This document shows, one piece after another, positions 1-11,438 of a stretch of 64,000 nt of DNA. The first letter of the stretch is position 1. Each line of letters opens with the position of its first letter. Source of the DNA: Eucalyptus grandis. Its lineage: Eukaryota; Streptophyta; Magnoliopsida; Myrtales; Myrtaceae. The stretch is taken from assembly GCF_016545825.1 (NCBI RefSeq), contig NC_052622.1, positions 44,167,263-44,231,262 on the forward strand, read 5' to 3'. The notes beneath the pieces were generated by a model. It ran no database searches. It was given only the letters and a program-made list of their open reading frames with translations, and had not been told where the DNA came from. The position numbers and the translations under genes were made by a program.

Positions 1-2100
1 TGTGTGAATCCTTTAGCAACTAGCCGAGCTTTGTACCGTTTAACAGAACCATCTACCTTGTGTTTAATTTTGTATACCCACTTGCAGCTAATCGATTTTC
101 TGTCCGGAAGCAATAAAACTATATCTCAAGTATGATTATGTACAAGAGCACTCAATTCTGCCTCCATGGCCTGTTGCCATCATTGGTCACGTGCTATTTC
201 CTCATAAGTGGAAGGTTTGTATTCCTCTGATATACGACTAATACGACACATGTGTTCTAGCGACAATCGATTAAATGAAACGTAAGATGATACAAGATAA
301 TGTGTACTTGAAGAATCCACAGTGGAACATATGTAGTCCTTTGTCCAAGTGGGTGGATGAACACGACGACCAGAACGTTGAGGTGGCTCGACAATTTGCT
401 GTTGAGATGGTGCTTGAGAGGATTCACTTACAATTTGCTCTGGAGACGAAACTGGTGACTTGTCCATTTCAAGGACTGGTATAGGTGAGTCAATTGCTTG
501 ATTAGAGTATTCTGGGATTGTGTCCTCTGGTAGCACTAGAAAGTATTGTGAAGCTGCAGATAAATCCTCCTTTGATAAGAATTGCCGATGATTAGGCTCC
601 GACCTAAGTGTTTTAGATGAATTTGTCTATTTCTAGAATGAAAAAATATCTTCATGAAAGACAACATCTCGGCTAATGAAGAATTGATCTATGGATATTT
701 CCATAACCTTGTAACCCTTTTGCAAAGGGGGTATTCCATGAATACACATTAAATAGCACGAGAATCCATTTTACTCCGAGGACCCACAGTCATTGCATAG
801 CATAGGCAACCGAAAACTTTCAAATGTCTGATTTCCAGATATTTTCCAAAAAGCATTTTAAAAGAAGATCGACCTTCAAGAATTCTAGTTGGCATGCGAT
901 TAATCGAATAAGCCGCTGTGACCACACAATCTCCTCAGTATGTTTTAGGAATGCACACTTGATATTTAAGGGCACGAGCTACTTCCATTTTGTTGAGGAG
1001 TATAAACGCAAGAAGTTTCGTAAAGTATCTCACAAGAAGCAAGGAAAGATTTACATTCTACGGTGAAAAACTCACGCCCATTATTTGTGCGAATTCTTTG
1101 GACAAATTTGTCGAATTGATTCAAACTCCTCATGGAGGTTTGGTATTGATCATGAGTGATTGTCTGATTTGCCCTTTCGATTCCTTTGGTCATAACCTGA
1201 TAAGTAAAAAAATCTCTCTCTTTTTTCTCTTTATCGGTTGGTTTCCCATGCAATTTTCAACAAGTATCAATTGTATGATATGAGAGTTTACAATATTCAT
1301 AGTATTTACCTCTATTTTTAAAATTCTATCCATTTCCTATTGATGACGTGGTGCCTTGAGGACCGTTGGATGGCTTGAACATCTGGGCTGACATGGGCCT
1401 ACTGAGAGCCACTTGATTTAGCTTTAAATCTAGGTCGTCCATTCGTGAAGCCTTAGGGTTAGCTTCTTCATCTTCTTCCCAATGAAGGGAACTACCCCTC
1501 GGTAAGACCTAACTGGGTTTTGTGTTCACAACGGAGGCCCGAGAGCTTCGGTTGCTCACTACAACAACCCTGCTGAAGCGACGAGGACGACTCTTTCCCC
1601 TCCTTTCATGTACTCCATCGTGGCTAGTCTTTGATTTTCCTCTTGGATAGCCAATTGATATATTTGGTCGAGAGGAGGGACGGGATCCATGGTGAGGATT
1701 TGCAATCGAAACATTGAGAAGCTTTCGTTCAAAATCAATATAAATCGAGTAACCTTCTCCCTCTCTCTAATCTGTCTGTACTGTTTGAGTGTCTCTTTTG
1801 GTCTTTTAAGTTCTTCCTCAGCCGCCTCAAGCTCATTCCAGAGAGTCAAGAATTGATTGAAGCAAGCGGTAATCGAGTTTAGATCCGACAAAGCCTGAGT
1901 AAGCGAAAATAGCTTTGCTATGTCCAACTTTCCATACATTTCTCTAATGTTGTCCCACATTTATTTCGAATCTTCGATCGGTGGGAGGCTAGTGGCGATA
2001 TTGGCAGCCACGTAGTTCCTGATCTAGGTGCGCATGAGCTAATTACACCTTCGCCAACGTTGTCGCATTCGGTTGTCATCGGGAACGGGCATGGTTCCAT
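1..2100 (-). mobile_element. Ty1-copia retrotransposon remnant, 5' part (gag to start of RT)
   Basis: Read on the minus strand, this is a decayed Ty1-copia polyprotein of the TNT1-94 type, in the order gag, integrase, linker, reverse transcriptase. The gag (UBN2-like) part is at 2100-1559, with MWDNIREMYGKLD and a later LAIQEENQRLATMEY stretch. An integrase part at 1253-966 has FVQRIRTNNGREF and ends in YTPQQNG. The proline/serine-rich linker at 536-180 has RRVHPPTWTKDY. The start of RT at about 130-1 reads [13 protein letters not shown] followed by [11 protein letters not shown]. The rest of RT and RNase H must lie left of the window. Many frame breaks separate the parts, so no working polyprotein is made. 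Its gag-start edge (about 2060-2200) is repeated at 39377-39480, inside the A/B duplication. Confidence 0.85.
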
Positions 2101-2159
2101 CTTTGTCCTTGGTCACAAGAGCCCACTGGAAATCTCAAGCTCATGCATTGTAGTTGTCT

Positions 2160-3177
2160 GGACTAATAAGTTGTAGGCTAATGATTCGGAGCTCCAGTCA
2201 GCTTAATGGGCTTTGGGCTTAAATTGGTTTAATGAGCTAGGGTTGGTAAATCTGGGCTGGTTTTATCTTCAGATATGCTTGGGCTGAGCGTAGTGTGCTT
2301 AATTTCAATAAAAATGGGCTGGATGGGTTTCTTTTCGAAATGGTTTAGCTTTAAAGAAGCCCAATCATGTCTGTGGCCGAAGCCTGAAGGCCAAGTTCAG
2401 CCTACGTTCGGGCCGGGTCCATCGTTATTTTCTGAATAAATCCTTTATTTAAAATTAAAAAAAAAATTCGAAAAATTAAAAATTAAAAATTCGGAAAATG
2501 ATAAAAAAAGTTTTAAAACTTTAGGATGAAAAGATTTAGAAAATTCGAAAATCAATAAAAAAAATTAGAGTTTTAGAAAATAATTAAAAAATAAAAATAC
2601 AAAAAGTCATTAAAAAAATTAGAAAACTCTTAGAAATTAAAACCTAAAATTGGATAAGCCTACAAGGCTTTACAATATGAATTCTTGTTTTGCCTTGTCT
2701 TGTTTTCTTTTTTAAGGACAATTTTAGGATGGTTGCATACTTTTGATTATGATTATAATTGACTGCACTTTTCAATATTTGGATGTTACTTTCTTGTTTT
2801 AGAATGGTAAGGACAAACCTTAGATTTTTGTTGATAGGTTGCTATGGCGCTAGTTAGCACATGATTAGGTTAGGTACCGAAAGAGCGTTAGCCTTAGGAC
2901 TAACGTAACCAAGTCCCCAAGTTTAAAATTTTTGATTGTGTAAATAGTAAGATATCCTCTCGTATCTTATTAGGTTTCTAACCAATTCCAAAAAGGTTAG
3001 TGGCGACTCCTTAGTCAAAATTGACATAGGCTTAATTGACTAAAAATTTGAATGCTCAATGTCGCGTGGAATACGGGTTTGGGAGAGCCTAAGTCAATGA
3101 AAGGCCATTGGATGGAAGTTGATAGTACCCTAAAGCTAACTAGCTGTCCCTCCCCCCATGAGAACGATTAGGTCGCA
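2160..3177. repeat. LTR-like non-coding segment ending GGTCGCAACA
   Basis: AT-rich sequence with no credible gene. It ends at 3177 in GGTCGCAACA, which read on the other strand is TGTTGCGACC, a common plant LTR start. Its 3' part has the GTCGCGTGG...GGGTTTGGGAGAG style seen next to gypsy-type LTR ends. It sits just upstream, on the minus strand, of the copia gag at 2100-1559, so it may be that element's 5' LTR or a separate solo LTR. I saw no primer-binding site. The copy in block B is at about 39470-40495. Confidence 0.45.
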
Positions 3178-4003
3178 ACAATCTTTGACATTGATTCTTG
3201 TATAATTGATTGGTGACAAGAAGGAAAACGATATTTGGTACCATGGAAACATAAACAACACATAAATGTGTAGTAGATGATTATTCGACTAAATAAAATG
3301 AGTAAATGGCTATTAAAATGTAATTTAAATTTCTTTTTATTTTTTTAAAAATGTAATGATATGTAATATCATAATCATTCATCATACTAGTTGCCGGTAA
3401 ATAAGTACAAATAATCCGCTTATTATACTGTGCTAACTTTCTCGGTGATAACATTTATGGCATAAGAGATCCAGGCAGAAAACTTCTTCTTTATTGTAAA
3501 GTGTTGTGCTGTGCAATATCGAAAAAGGCAGTTTGTCGCATTTTCAATCAAAAGCCGTAGATGTAGAAACAACCAAGTTGATGTCGCAAGTTTGGATTGC
3601 TTGTTTCTTTGCTTTGAATGTGTACGATACAGAAAGGGGCATAGAGTTGATTTAGACTGTTCTATTATTCAGCAAACAAATGCAATCCATAGGTTACACT
3701 CGTTAGCAAACTTCTGGCCCGACCGCTTCTTGGTGCATGAAAGATGCTGACCAACTTGTTAATTCAATTAGTGGAAGACCACGACCTCGATTATTATATT
3801 TCTCTTTCGGATTGATTGAGGTATATTTTTAAACTCAGTTAGATAGAGATTTTCCACATTGACATAGTCAAAATGTTAAAAAGATTCTTGCTCGTGATAC
3901 TCCCCCGGGTAAACATTCATTACTCACGAAGAATTTCCTTCGTAAATATTCAGTTCATGGTCAACACGTATTTTGAGCATCCTCAAAGGCTGTGTGAATA
4001 TTC
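3178..4003 (+). other. Upstream region of P1, no gene seen
   Basis: No coding region is recognisable. The stretch is well matched by 40496-41330 upstream of P5, so it is part of the duplicated P1/P5 promoter-side DNA. Its last part holds the P1 TATA box. Confidence 0.5.
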
Positions 4004-4004
4004 G

Positions 4005-4010
4005 TATATA
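4005..4010 (+). promoter_or_regulatory. TATA box of P1
   Basis: TATATA within TTCGTATATATTGATGC, about 95 bp before the P1 ATG at 4104. The same motif sits at the same distance before P5 (about 41324-41329). Confidence 0.5.
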
Positions 4011-4261
4011 TTGATGCATCCGGGTGTTTGTGGTAATGCTCGACGAAGCTCCATAGTTTCTGCCTTCTCTCATCCTTTTGCTGAGGCAAATTTTAGCTCC
4101 AAAATGGCTCCGCGAAACCCCGGAGGAGACTTGAAAGCGCCTCCACCTCTACTCGCCATGCCGCCTTCTGTGGCATTCCCTCCGGAAGCGAGTGCTCCCC
4201 CCAGTCTACGTGGGAACACCCATACTCAACATTCCCGGCATCAACGTGGGAGTGTGGACTA

Positions 4262-4906
4262 ATAGGGGTGATAATATTGGACTGACGAATCTGGGAACCG
4301 TCCAGAACCACTGGGAACCACCTGACTTGACCGAACTGTCCGGTTCTGGATGGTTCCCTGAGCGTTGGTCTGGTTTCCAAAACCGGATCAAACCAGACTA
4401 AACCGGACTGACTCTATTTTGTTTTTTAATTTTTCTTGATTTATTGAAAAATAGAGTAAGCCCTAAAATAGCAATAAGTCCAGATCTCCTCTACACACGC
4501 CGTGAAAGTCTTCGTCTTTCCCTTCACACCTCGCTTGAGTCTCCGTCAAGCAGGTGACGGCCTTCTGTCGCAAAAGTTTCTCGTCCCTCTTGGCTCTCGC
4601 TCGACTCTCAGACGTCCCTCCCTCGTCGATCATGAGAGCTCTGCTAAACTCTCCGGTGGCCAATTTGAGCTCCGGGAAGGAGAAGACGCGCACATCATCA
4701 GCGTGGCGCTTGGTCAAGAGCTCGTAGAAGGCCACAAAGTCGCCAAAGATCCTGGAATCAGAATTGAACTCGGATCACCTGGCGTTGGCGGTGCTAGAGG
4801 TGATGCTGAAGGAGCGAGTCCACGACGCCTTGGAAGCCCTGGAGACATTGTCGCACTTCATCTCCTCCCTCTCGCTCGCAGTCGCAGGCACATCCACAAT
4901 GCACAG

Positions 4907-4946
<40 letters not shown>

Positions 4947-5140
4947 GGTGGGAGAGGGAAAGATTTACCTTAGCCAAGTTGACTGGTTCATTGGACCGGA
5001 ACAGTCGATCCAGTCCGGTTCTCAGTCCAAGGACCATTCGATCTGATCCCAATCCTAGAAATCAGAAATCATTCTTTTTAGTATGATTCTCAGTTACTAG
5101 GTGGGATCAGATTGGATAAAGAATCGATCACCCTAAAAGA
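4262..5140. mobile_element. Fold-back/MULE-like element carrying a receptor-like kinase gene fragment (copy A)
   Basis: The left end AGGGGTGATAA and the right end GATCACCCT (5126-5134) form imperfect terminal inverted repeats. The flanks are rich in GGTTC/GAACC-type sequence. The middle (about 4463-4900, minus strand) codes a broken piece resembling the N-terminus of a class VII receptor-like cytoplasmic kinase, including SITSSTANAR then RVFSFPELKLATGEFSRAL. This matches the usual start of such kinases (RVFxFxELKxAT.xFSR..). The kinase glycine loop is absent and frame breaks follow. A (GA)n run is at 4911-4943. It looks like a transposon that captured part of a host gene. A clearer copy is at 42302-43190. 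Confidence 0.6.
4463..4900 (-). pseudogene. Captured N-terminal fragment of an RLCK-VII (PBL-like) kinase gene, copy A
   Basis: The minus-strand reading has RVFSFPELKLATGEFSRAL followed by MIDEGG, the residues just before the glycine-rich loop in class VII receptor-like cytoplasmic kinases, and upstream FSITSSTANA with SEFNSDS, typical of their serine-rich N-terminal linkers. The in-frame stop after TANAR and the loss of everything past the loop make it non-functional. No kinase catalytic motif (HRD, DFG) is present. It lies inside a terminal-inverted-repeat element, so it is a captured exon and not a local gene. Family assignment is from motif memory only. Confidence 0.55.
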
Positions 5141-5815
5141 AAAGGAATTGGCTCTATAATTGTTATTATGATGAGCTATCATTATAGATAAGTCATTGAA
5201 GTAATGAGTTAAAATTTTTATAGTTATAAATAAGGGGAACACTTGTTTATGATTAATGATAATTTGTCTCTTAAATTGCCAAATATCCCTGTCTTCCATT
5301 ATTCTTATCAAAAGCTACTGTAAAAATTAGAAATCAAAAAACAAAAGAAGTAAATAGACCTAGTCCAATAAATCTTGATTATATCCACTATTTTGAACAT
5401 CCATTCCATTTGTATTCTGGACACCTATATAACCATGAAAAATTGTTGAACTGACAAATCCCTAGAATTTAAGGGGTGTGGAGGACAAAGAAACTTTCGA
5501 AGTTACTATTTTTTTAAAGTAGTATCAATCCATTTGATGTTAGAAAAAATATCTGTTGCAAGAAGGTTGGCTAGAAATTTCTTGAAAAAATGAAATAAAA
5601 TGCCCATTCTACAAATTGTATCTCTTGTGACAAGGTTATTTAACATTGCCGATTAAGGAATTAAGCCCTGTGTTTTAGGAAGATTCAGGCGGGTCCATTG
5701 TGACTTTTAGTACCAATAGATTCTACCCCATTGCCATTAGGGACCCAATTAAACACACAAACGCTACGACATTCCAACAGGTGCTATTAGAAGCTCAAAT
5801 TACATAGAATACCAT
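5141..5815. other. Intergenic sequence inside the old P1 intron 3, no gene seen
   Basis: AT-rich DNA matched by 43491-44166 in block B and more loosely by 32270-33310 in the P3 unit. No coding potential recognised. Block B carries about 300 bp more here (43190-43490), including a tRNA-like relic that A has lost. Confidence 0.5.
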
Positions 5816-5824
5816 ATTATTGTG

Positions 5825-6689
5825 GGAAAAGTGTCAAAAAGTTGTAAACCTTTTGTGTTGGTGCCAATTTAGTCCTAAATTTTTTTATTAGTATCAATTT
5901 AGTAATTTCGGCTAATTTTGGCTGGATTTTACTAATGTGGAAGTTGGTTGGTTGACATGGCGCTACTAGTACTGAAATAGACAATTTTTAATAATATTTT
6001 AATATTTTTTTGAATTTGTTATCTTATTTTCTTTTTCTTCTTTCCTTCTCCTCCTCCTTCCGGCAATTAGCTAGAAGACGGCTAGCGAGGGCCAAGGCTG
6101 ACCTCTCTTGCCCTTTGGATTGGCATGGCTCGAGCCCTTGCTAGAGTTCGCAATGTTGTGCCTATGAGGGCTCAAGCCCTCGCCTGCACAACTCAAGCGC
6201 GAGCCTCGCCAGTGGTCAACAAAGTCGAGCCCTCGTGACCTAAGTGGCCTTGAGCCAGACTTGCCATAGGCTGACGAGGCTCAACTCTCGCCCGCGCAGC
6301 GCAAGGGTGAGCCTTGCGGCCTCTAGCAAGGGCTTGAGGCTCACCATTGGCCGGCGAGGCTCGCGGAGTCGGTTGTCACTTGTGGCTGGTCGCTAGACTG
6401 ACTAGAGCAAGGAGGAGGAAAAGGAAAAAAGAAAAGAAAACGAAAAGGAAAAAGAAAATAAAATAAACTAATAAAATTTTTGAAAAAATATTAAAATATT
6501 ATTAAACGTTGTCCATATCAATGCCAATTGTGCCATGTCAGCCACTTGTGAGCAAAATTCGGCTAAAATTACCCGGAATGACTGAATTAGCACTAAATCA
6601 AAAGGTTTAAGACTAAATTGACACCAAATAAACGGTTTAGAATTAAATTGGCATAAATACAAAAGACGTAGGACTTTTATTTTTTCCCC
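5825..6689. mobile_element. Fold-back MITE with 9-bp target duplication (copy A)
   Basis: An 865-bp element with long imperfect inverted arms. The left arm starts GGAAAAGTGTCAAAAAG and contains GGTGCCAATTTAGTCC; the right arm has the complementary pattern and ends in TTTTTTCCCC. It is flanked by ATTATTGTG (5816-5824) and ATTATTGTC (6690-6698), a 9-bp duplication with one mismatch, as expected for Mutator-like elements. The core (6060-6420) is GC-rich with repeated GAGGCTCGAGCC-type words. It has no protein-coding region. Block B has the same insertion at 44176-45071, and the P3 unit has the unoccupied site at about 33306-33325. Confidence 0.75.
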
Positions 6690-6906
6690 ATTATTGTCAT
6701 GTGTTGAATACGATCATTACTTCGTTAACACACCTATCATTTCTCGATCATGTTTACACACGTATATATTATGAATGTGACTGCTTGCGTGTTTTCATAA
6801 GCGACATGATGTGTGATGCGTAGGATGGGTTGCTAACGAGGAACGAAGGCCTCGGCAGGTTGGAATCGTGGTCCCCCCGTCAGTTCCCGGCGGCATGATT
6901 CGCTGA

Positions 6907-7838
6907 TATCTCTCTCGGGCCAATCTTCGCCAACAATTCGTCAATCTTCTTCTCAAATTCTAATCTCGCCCTCCCTTTTCGAAAGCGTCAGCAACCCTAG
7001 CCGGCCCAGCCAAGCAATTGAGAGTACTTTGTGTGCCTTTGAATTTAGTGTCGGGGCTTTGTTTTAATTTCCAGAACTGGAAGTCGGACTTTCGTACTCC
7101 ATTGTAATATAAATAAGCTATGCTCTGAAGTTACATCACAAACACCTTGAAATTGAAGAGAATTTTCCTTATAGCGGATTACAAGATAGATTCGAGAAGC
7201 CTAATTTATTCATGTCAAAGTTCACGGATCATGATGATAATTGCCTGGTCGGTTGGCATCTCATGTTATACAGACCATAATGGTCATAGATCGACGACCA
7301 CTCTGGCTTTTAAGTTGACCGATGATCCCATAATACAACCAATAAAAGCAAACCGATAAATGTGACAGAAAAAGAGATGTATTTGTTTTTATAGATAACG
7401 AGGGTAAGGAGGGCTACTAGAGCAATTGTATTCCCTAGGCATTATCAAAGGGTGTTGCTTCTACTATGGAACGTAAGATATAAGTTGTAATTAATTTATG
7501 GGCTTTATTAGCATAACAGTCCTTAGGTACTATGCAAATAATAGTTTATTGTGAACTACAAATTCTTGAAAAAGTGAGTCACAATAATTTATAATTATTT
7601 GTGGTTTGGTTTTTTATAGTCTAAAGTAAATTATTATTTTCACAGTACATTAAAAACTGTTATATAATTATTTCTCTTAATTTTGTCTATTCGGAAATGT
7701 AGAAACCTATCATCAGAGCCCATTGACGTGCCAAAAGCCAAAGCAGTCAGCAGATTAGGAAAATGAGAATGGAAAAACGTACTCCCTCGAAGCGGACAGA
7801 TATACATTACTAATAAGGCGGCAGTTTCGATTTGGAGC
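6907..7838. other. Spacer between P1 and P2
   Basis: Carries the P1 downstream sequence; AATATAAATAAGC at about 7108-7120 could act as a polyadenylation signal. The stretch 6950-7400 matches 33590-34000 (after P3) and 47940-48390 (after P5), so it is the standard spacer inside each PCR pair. No separate gene seen. Confidence 0.5.
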
Positions 7839-7844
7839 TATATA
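7839..7844 (+). promoter_or_regulatory. Possible TATA box of P2
   Basis: TATATA in GAGCTATATACTGG, about 85 bp before the P2 ATG. The same sequence precedes P6 (about 48828). Confidence 0.35.
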
Positions 7845-7924
7845 CTGGCAATGCTTGCCTCTTGTTGACGGAGCTCCATCTTTTTTGTTCTTTGCCTTTT
7901 GCTGAGGTAAACTTCAGCGCCAAC

Positions 7925-8977
7925 ATGAGTCCCCCAAACCCCACTGATGGCTCGAGATTGACTTCGGCACTGGTCGGCATCCTGCCTCCTGTGGCATACG
8001 CCCCAGAAGCAAACGCTCAGCCGGTGTCCATCGGCCAACCCGGTCCACAAACATATGTAGGAGTGCCGGGGCATTATGTTCCGAGCAATGCAGGCGTTTG
8101 GACCACCGGTCTTTTTTATTTGCTTCGATGATATGACGAATTGTAGTCTTTTTCATAAAAGTTGATACGACTCGATTTTGCTATTGTCGACATTGTGAAG
8201 ATCTTTCGGTAAGTTCATTTTGACCCTCAAAATACTTGTTCTTTCTAAACGTCATTTGGATGAACATACACTTAGCAGTTAACTATTGGATCGATCATCT
8301 TCCTACCTTTTCCTACGGACAGGCTTGATCACCTGTTTCTGCCCGTGCATCACGTTCAGCCAAAACGCCGAGATCATAGACAGAGGACGCACTTGTGAGT
8401 GAAAAACCGCGATAAAATGTCATCTTTGCTAAACTATATGATTGAGGGCTTAATTTCTCGTGCTAATATTAACTTTGGCTAACAAATATGCAGCTTGTGT
8501 CTGTGCCGGGCTTACGTGCTGCCTGATATGCCACTGTTTTGGCTGCTCGTACCGGTAAACATGCACTTACCGAACCAAGCTCCGAGGCCACCATTCGATC
8601 CCTGGCGGCGAGTGCAGAGACTGTTGTTTGCACTATTAGTGCGATTTATGCACAATTTGCCAAGAGTATCGGGAGCTTAAAAATCACGGGTTCGATCCCC
8701 CTATCGGTAAGTTCTCTTTGCTAGAAAACTGCCTAAGGCGGCAAAAACAATTTAAGGAGAATCACCGCTGTTCATGAAAACTGTTTGAGCTTTGTAAGTA
8801 CTTGAATGCATGCGCGCACATGTGTGAGCGATAGATTACATGTTTACGTATGTGATGCAATGCGTAGGATGGGCTGCCAATGCCAAGCGAATGAGTCGGC
8901 TATTCGGAGTGACGATCAAGGGCCGCCAGTGGCATGGTGCGTTGACGTTTCTCTCGGCCGACCTTTGCAACAATTGA
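7925..8977 (+). pseudogene. P2: PCR/PLAC8-family pseudogene with frameshifts and two stops
   Basis: Four exons are recognisable: exon 1 7925-8142 (MSPPNPTDGSRLTSAL), exon 2 8323-8394, exon 3 8494-8706 and exon 4 from 8868. Exon 2 keeps the family core C-L-I-T-C-F-C-P-C then [13 protein letters not shown]. Lesions: exon 1 has one extra base in the T-run after WTTG (about 8110-8117), so exon 1 is out of phase with exon 2. Exon 3 has TAA at 8556-8558 and TAG at 8637-8639, and reads CRDC where the family has CGDC. Exon 4 is 5 bp short, which shifts it past its old stop to a TGA at 8975-8977. The first donor is GTAGTC, where P3 and P4 have GTAAGTC. P6 shares both stops, the 5-bp loss and the weak donor, so P2 was already dead before the A/B duplication. 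Confidence 0.88.
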
Positions 8978-9823
8978 TCCACTTCATTTCAAACTGTTAT
9001 CTCGTCCTCTCTTTTCAATATGTTATGGGAAATTTGGACGAAATGCAGCCCTTGATCCATACTTGCGATGATGTTTATCTCTTCTTATTTGCAATTGTTA
9101 TCTTTGTGCTATTTGCAATGTGGTGTTGGGAATTTTGGACAATTATCTGGTACTTGATTGATACTTGTGGTGGTTTTCACTCTTCTTCAATACAAACTAG
9201 ACAGTGATGGTAAGTAAAATGTTATTGCTTGGTTTTAAATACTGCGATTTCTATCATGAGGCTCCTATAATCCATGGTCTAGATGAATTCGACCCGCATG
9301 GTTATAGACCATCCAATTTTTTTTTATTTTTTTGCTCCGTATACATATGTTGGGCATGATGTGGTTGGCTTTGGGCACAAAATTCAAATGGGTAGATCTA
9401 GTAATACGAAACTGTTTATGTGCTCAGCTTAGCCCGCTTATATTCAGGTTTTCTAACGTAATTTTTGGGTATTCATTACTGAATCAGCGAACTTTTTTAT
9501 AACGTTGATGTTGGGACATGCAGCAGAAATCCAATCTTATTCAAGAAAGAGTTCTGAAAAGAGATCTAAGTCAAACTCATCAATAAATCTAGTTGGACAC
9601 ATCTTCCGCTCGAAAATATAGGTTAATGAGCTATGTGTCAACTTTCACATGCCACAACTGTTCTCTAGTACTAGACTTTGCCTAAAACTCTTCACACATG
9701 AAGTTTAGTAGCTAATAGACCTGATTGAGTGATGGAGAGAGTAGGCTAGATCATTGAGCTAGGTCTCAAATTGTGACAAATCTAGTCAAGCTCGCTAATT
9801 TTTTAAATCATATATGGTTGCGT
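8978..9823. other. Downstream flank of P2, no gene seen
   Basis: Matches 49967-50800 after P6 almost base for base and 38471-39345 after P4 more loosely. Open stretches here overlap exon 4 in the wrong frame and are not separate genes. Confidence 0.5.
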
Positions 9824-10244
9824 TGGAAATGAGTCTATGAAAAACGAACTGATACTCGAAGATCGAATATCGAAAATAAAATGCGGAAACATGCTCAGGA
9901 AACATGTAACACCAATCGAAAAGTATATCATGGAGATGGACATACCTTATTTGCCACAGATTAAGTACTCGTTGCAGTCTCAGAGGAATTGATTGAAATC
10001 CTGGAGTTCCATTCTTCAAAAGGAAGTACACTATTATTTCAAGGGAAGGAAAATAACGTATTATTTTATTAACTTCTCAACGTTCTCCATTTTTCATATT
10101 TATATAGCAGTTATATTTACTTAAAAAAATAATTGCCTCATTCCTCTTATGGGCCCTTTCCTTATGGGCCGAGTGTGACCCAACATGGGTTGGGGCAGAC
10201 GAACTTGATTTAGCTCAATAAAAAAATAAATAAAAAACCCATCA
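9824..10244 (-). repeat. 3' LTR of the minus-strand copia element (copy A)
   Basis: Starts TGGAAATGAG and ends ACCCATCA on the plus strand, so on the minus strand it runs TGATGGGT...TTTCCA, with correct TG/CA ends. Copies are at 50951-51358 and 58931-59321. Immediately after it, TTTCCCACTCGCATAGG read on the minus strand gives the purine-rich AGTGGGAAA expected just before a 3' LTR. Confidence 0.75.
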
Positions 10245-10513
10245 TTTCCCACTCGCATAGGGTGAGCCGAAAGAACTCTTTCTTCATCTCTCTACAACAT
10301 TCATACTATTAAATAATCCGTGCGACTAGTATACCTTGAGAGCTTGTTGTCATACATCTGTTAGGAATATATAGTAGCTTAAAATGGGTATTATGGTTTT
10401 GAGTAAATATAGTATGTAGTACCTTAGATCGATCAATCATATTTATATCTCTTTCGATTTATTTTTAATAATGATGTATTGTATTCGTAATTATGATTAT
10501 CCCAGAATAATTA
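10245..10513 (-). mobile_element. 3' end of the minus-strand copia internal region, left of the nested element
   Basis: Continues at 20168 after the inserted Sirevirus-like element; together the two pieces are collinear with 51359-52400. Non-coding 3' part between RNase H and LTR. Confidence 0.7.
10509..10513. repeat. Target-site duplication AATTA, left
   Basis: AATTA directly before the 5' LTR, repeated at 20168-20172 directly after the 3' LTR. Block B shows the single uninterrupted copy in CAGAATAATTATAATTG near 51616-51632. Confidence 0.9.
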
Positions 10514-11436
10514 TGTTGGAGAAATCTTTTTGGAATATTTTGAAGCGACAAAACGTTTCTATTAGTCTAGTCTGAAGATTTGTAGAACTCTATTAAAGTC
10601 GAAGACCTCCGGACTACGAGACTCAAGACTCAAAGTCTATTCTCATTGACAGTTTCTAATCCTTTGAAGAAAGGCTATCTAGGGCGAGTGTTTCATTAAG
10701 GATTTGGCCTTATTGACTGGAGAAGATCTCTTGGCTGGATATGACATAACGGATTCCTTTATTCGAATCAAGATTGATTAAGGATCCGATGATTGGCGAA
10801 GTATTCTTGGAAGGTTCTACTTATGGAAACCAAGATCCTGATTGTATGGGCGTAGCATGATTGATGGGCTATCGATATGTTCCTTTAATAGCTCGAATGA
10901 TCTTCCTAATTGATTATGTCCAACGGGAGGATTGGAAGAATTCATTTGGTAAGTGCCAACGGGTATGATGGCACAAAGGAGTATAAAATGAAGACATTCC
11001 AGTTGTTCGAGAAGGTGCACGATAGAAGAATTCCAAAGTCTGAAGCTCCTTGATTTTTAGTCAATTCATTTACTAAGCAAAATCTTGTACGCAAAAAAGA
11101 GTCTATATTTTGAGATACCTTGAGGAAGTGTGGTAGAGTATCTACACTGTGGAATCAAGAGAAAGCATTGCTGTAACATCTCTTTTGTTCATAGTGAAAT
11201 CCAGCCGGTAGGCTGTCAGTGCAGAAGAGTGGATGTAGGCTTGGAATAAGCCGAACCACTATAAACCTTGTGTTCAATTTTCTCTTCCCTACTCCCTGCT
11301 TTACTTTGATCATAGTTCGTTTTGTTAACTAAATGAGAACTTCCTTTCTATTGTTTGCCTAGTATTGTTTTCATATCTCGAGAAATTATTTTTACACCTA
11401 TTCACCCCCCTCTAGGTGCTTATACTAACTATATCA
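10514..11436 (+). repeat. 5' LTR of the Sirevirus-like element
   Basis: 923 bp, starts TGTTGGAGAAATC and ends CTAACTATATCA. TATAAAA at about 10982-10988 is a likely promoter. The 3' LTR is 926 bp with scattered substitutions and small indels, for example GAAGCGAC against GAAGCTGAC near the start. Confidence 0.93.
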
Positions 11437-11438
11437 AT

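Larger units (their letters stand above)
4104..6906 (+). pseudogene. P1: PCR/PLAC8-family pseudogene, exons 2 and 3 deleted
   Basis: Exon 1 starts at the ATG at 4104 (MAPRNPGGDLKAPPP) and matches exon 1 of P5. It is broken twice. A C-run at about 4197-4202 has one extra base compared with P5, shifting the frame. The sequence then runs from GTGTGGAC (4251-4258) directly into the RLCK-fragment element (AATAGGGGTGATAA), so the end of exon 1 and all of exons 2 and 3 are missing (about 730 bp in P5, 41575-42303). A complete, open exon 4 remains at 6824-6906, after the acceptor TGATGCGTAG: it codes GWVANEERRPRQVG, then VVPPSVPGGMIR and TGA. PCR proteins are small membrane proteins linked to divalent-metal efflux or cell-number control; P1 cannot make one, since the cysteine motifs were in the lost exons. 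Confidence 0.85.

Noticed and set aside
3511..3750. Possible small cysteine-containing gene upstream of P1
   Set aside because: Its frame is not kept in the duplicate at 40830-41070, and no motif or splice structure supports it.
8806..9207. 133-codon stretch after P2 (and its twin 49795-50196)
   Set aside because: It overlaps PCR exon 4 in the wrong frame and runs into non-coding flank; no domain.
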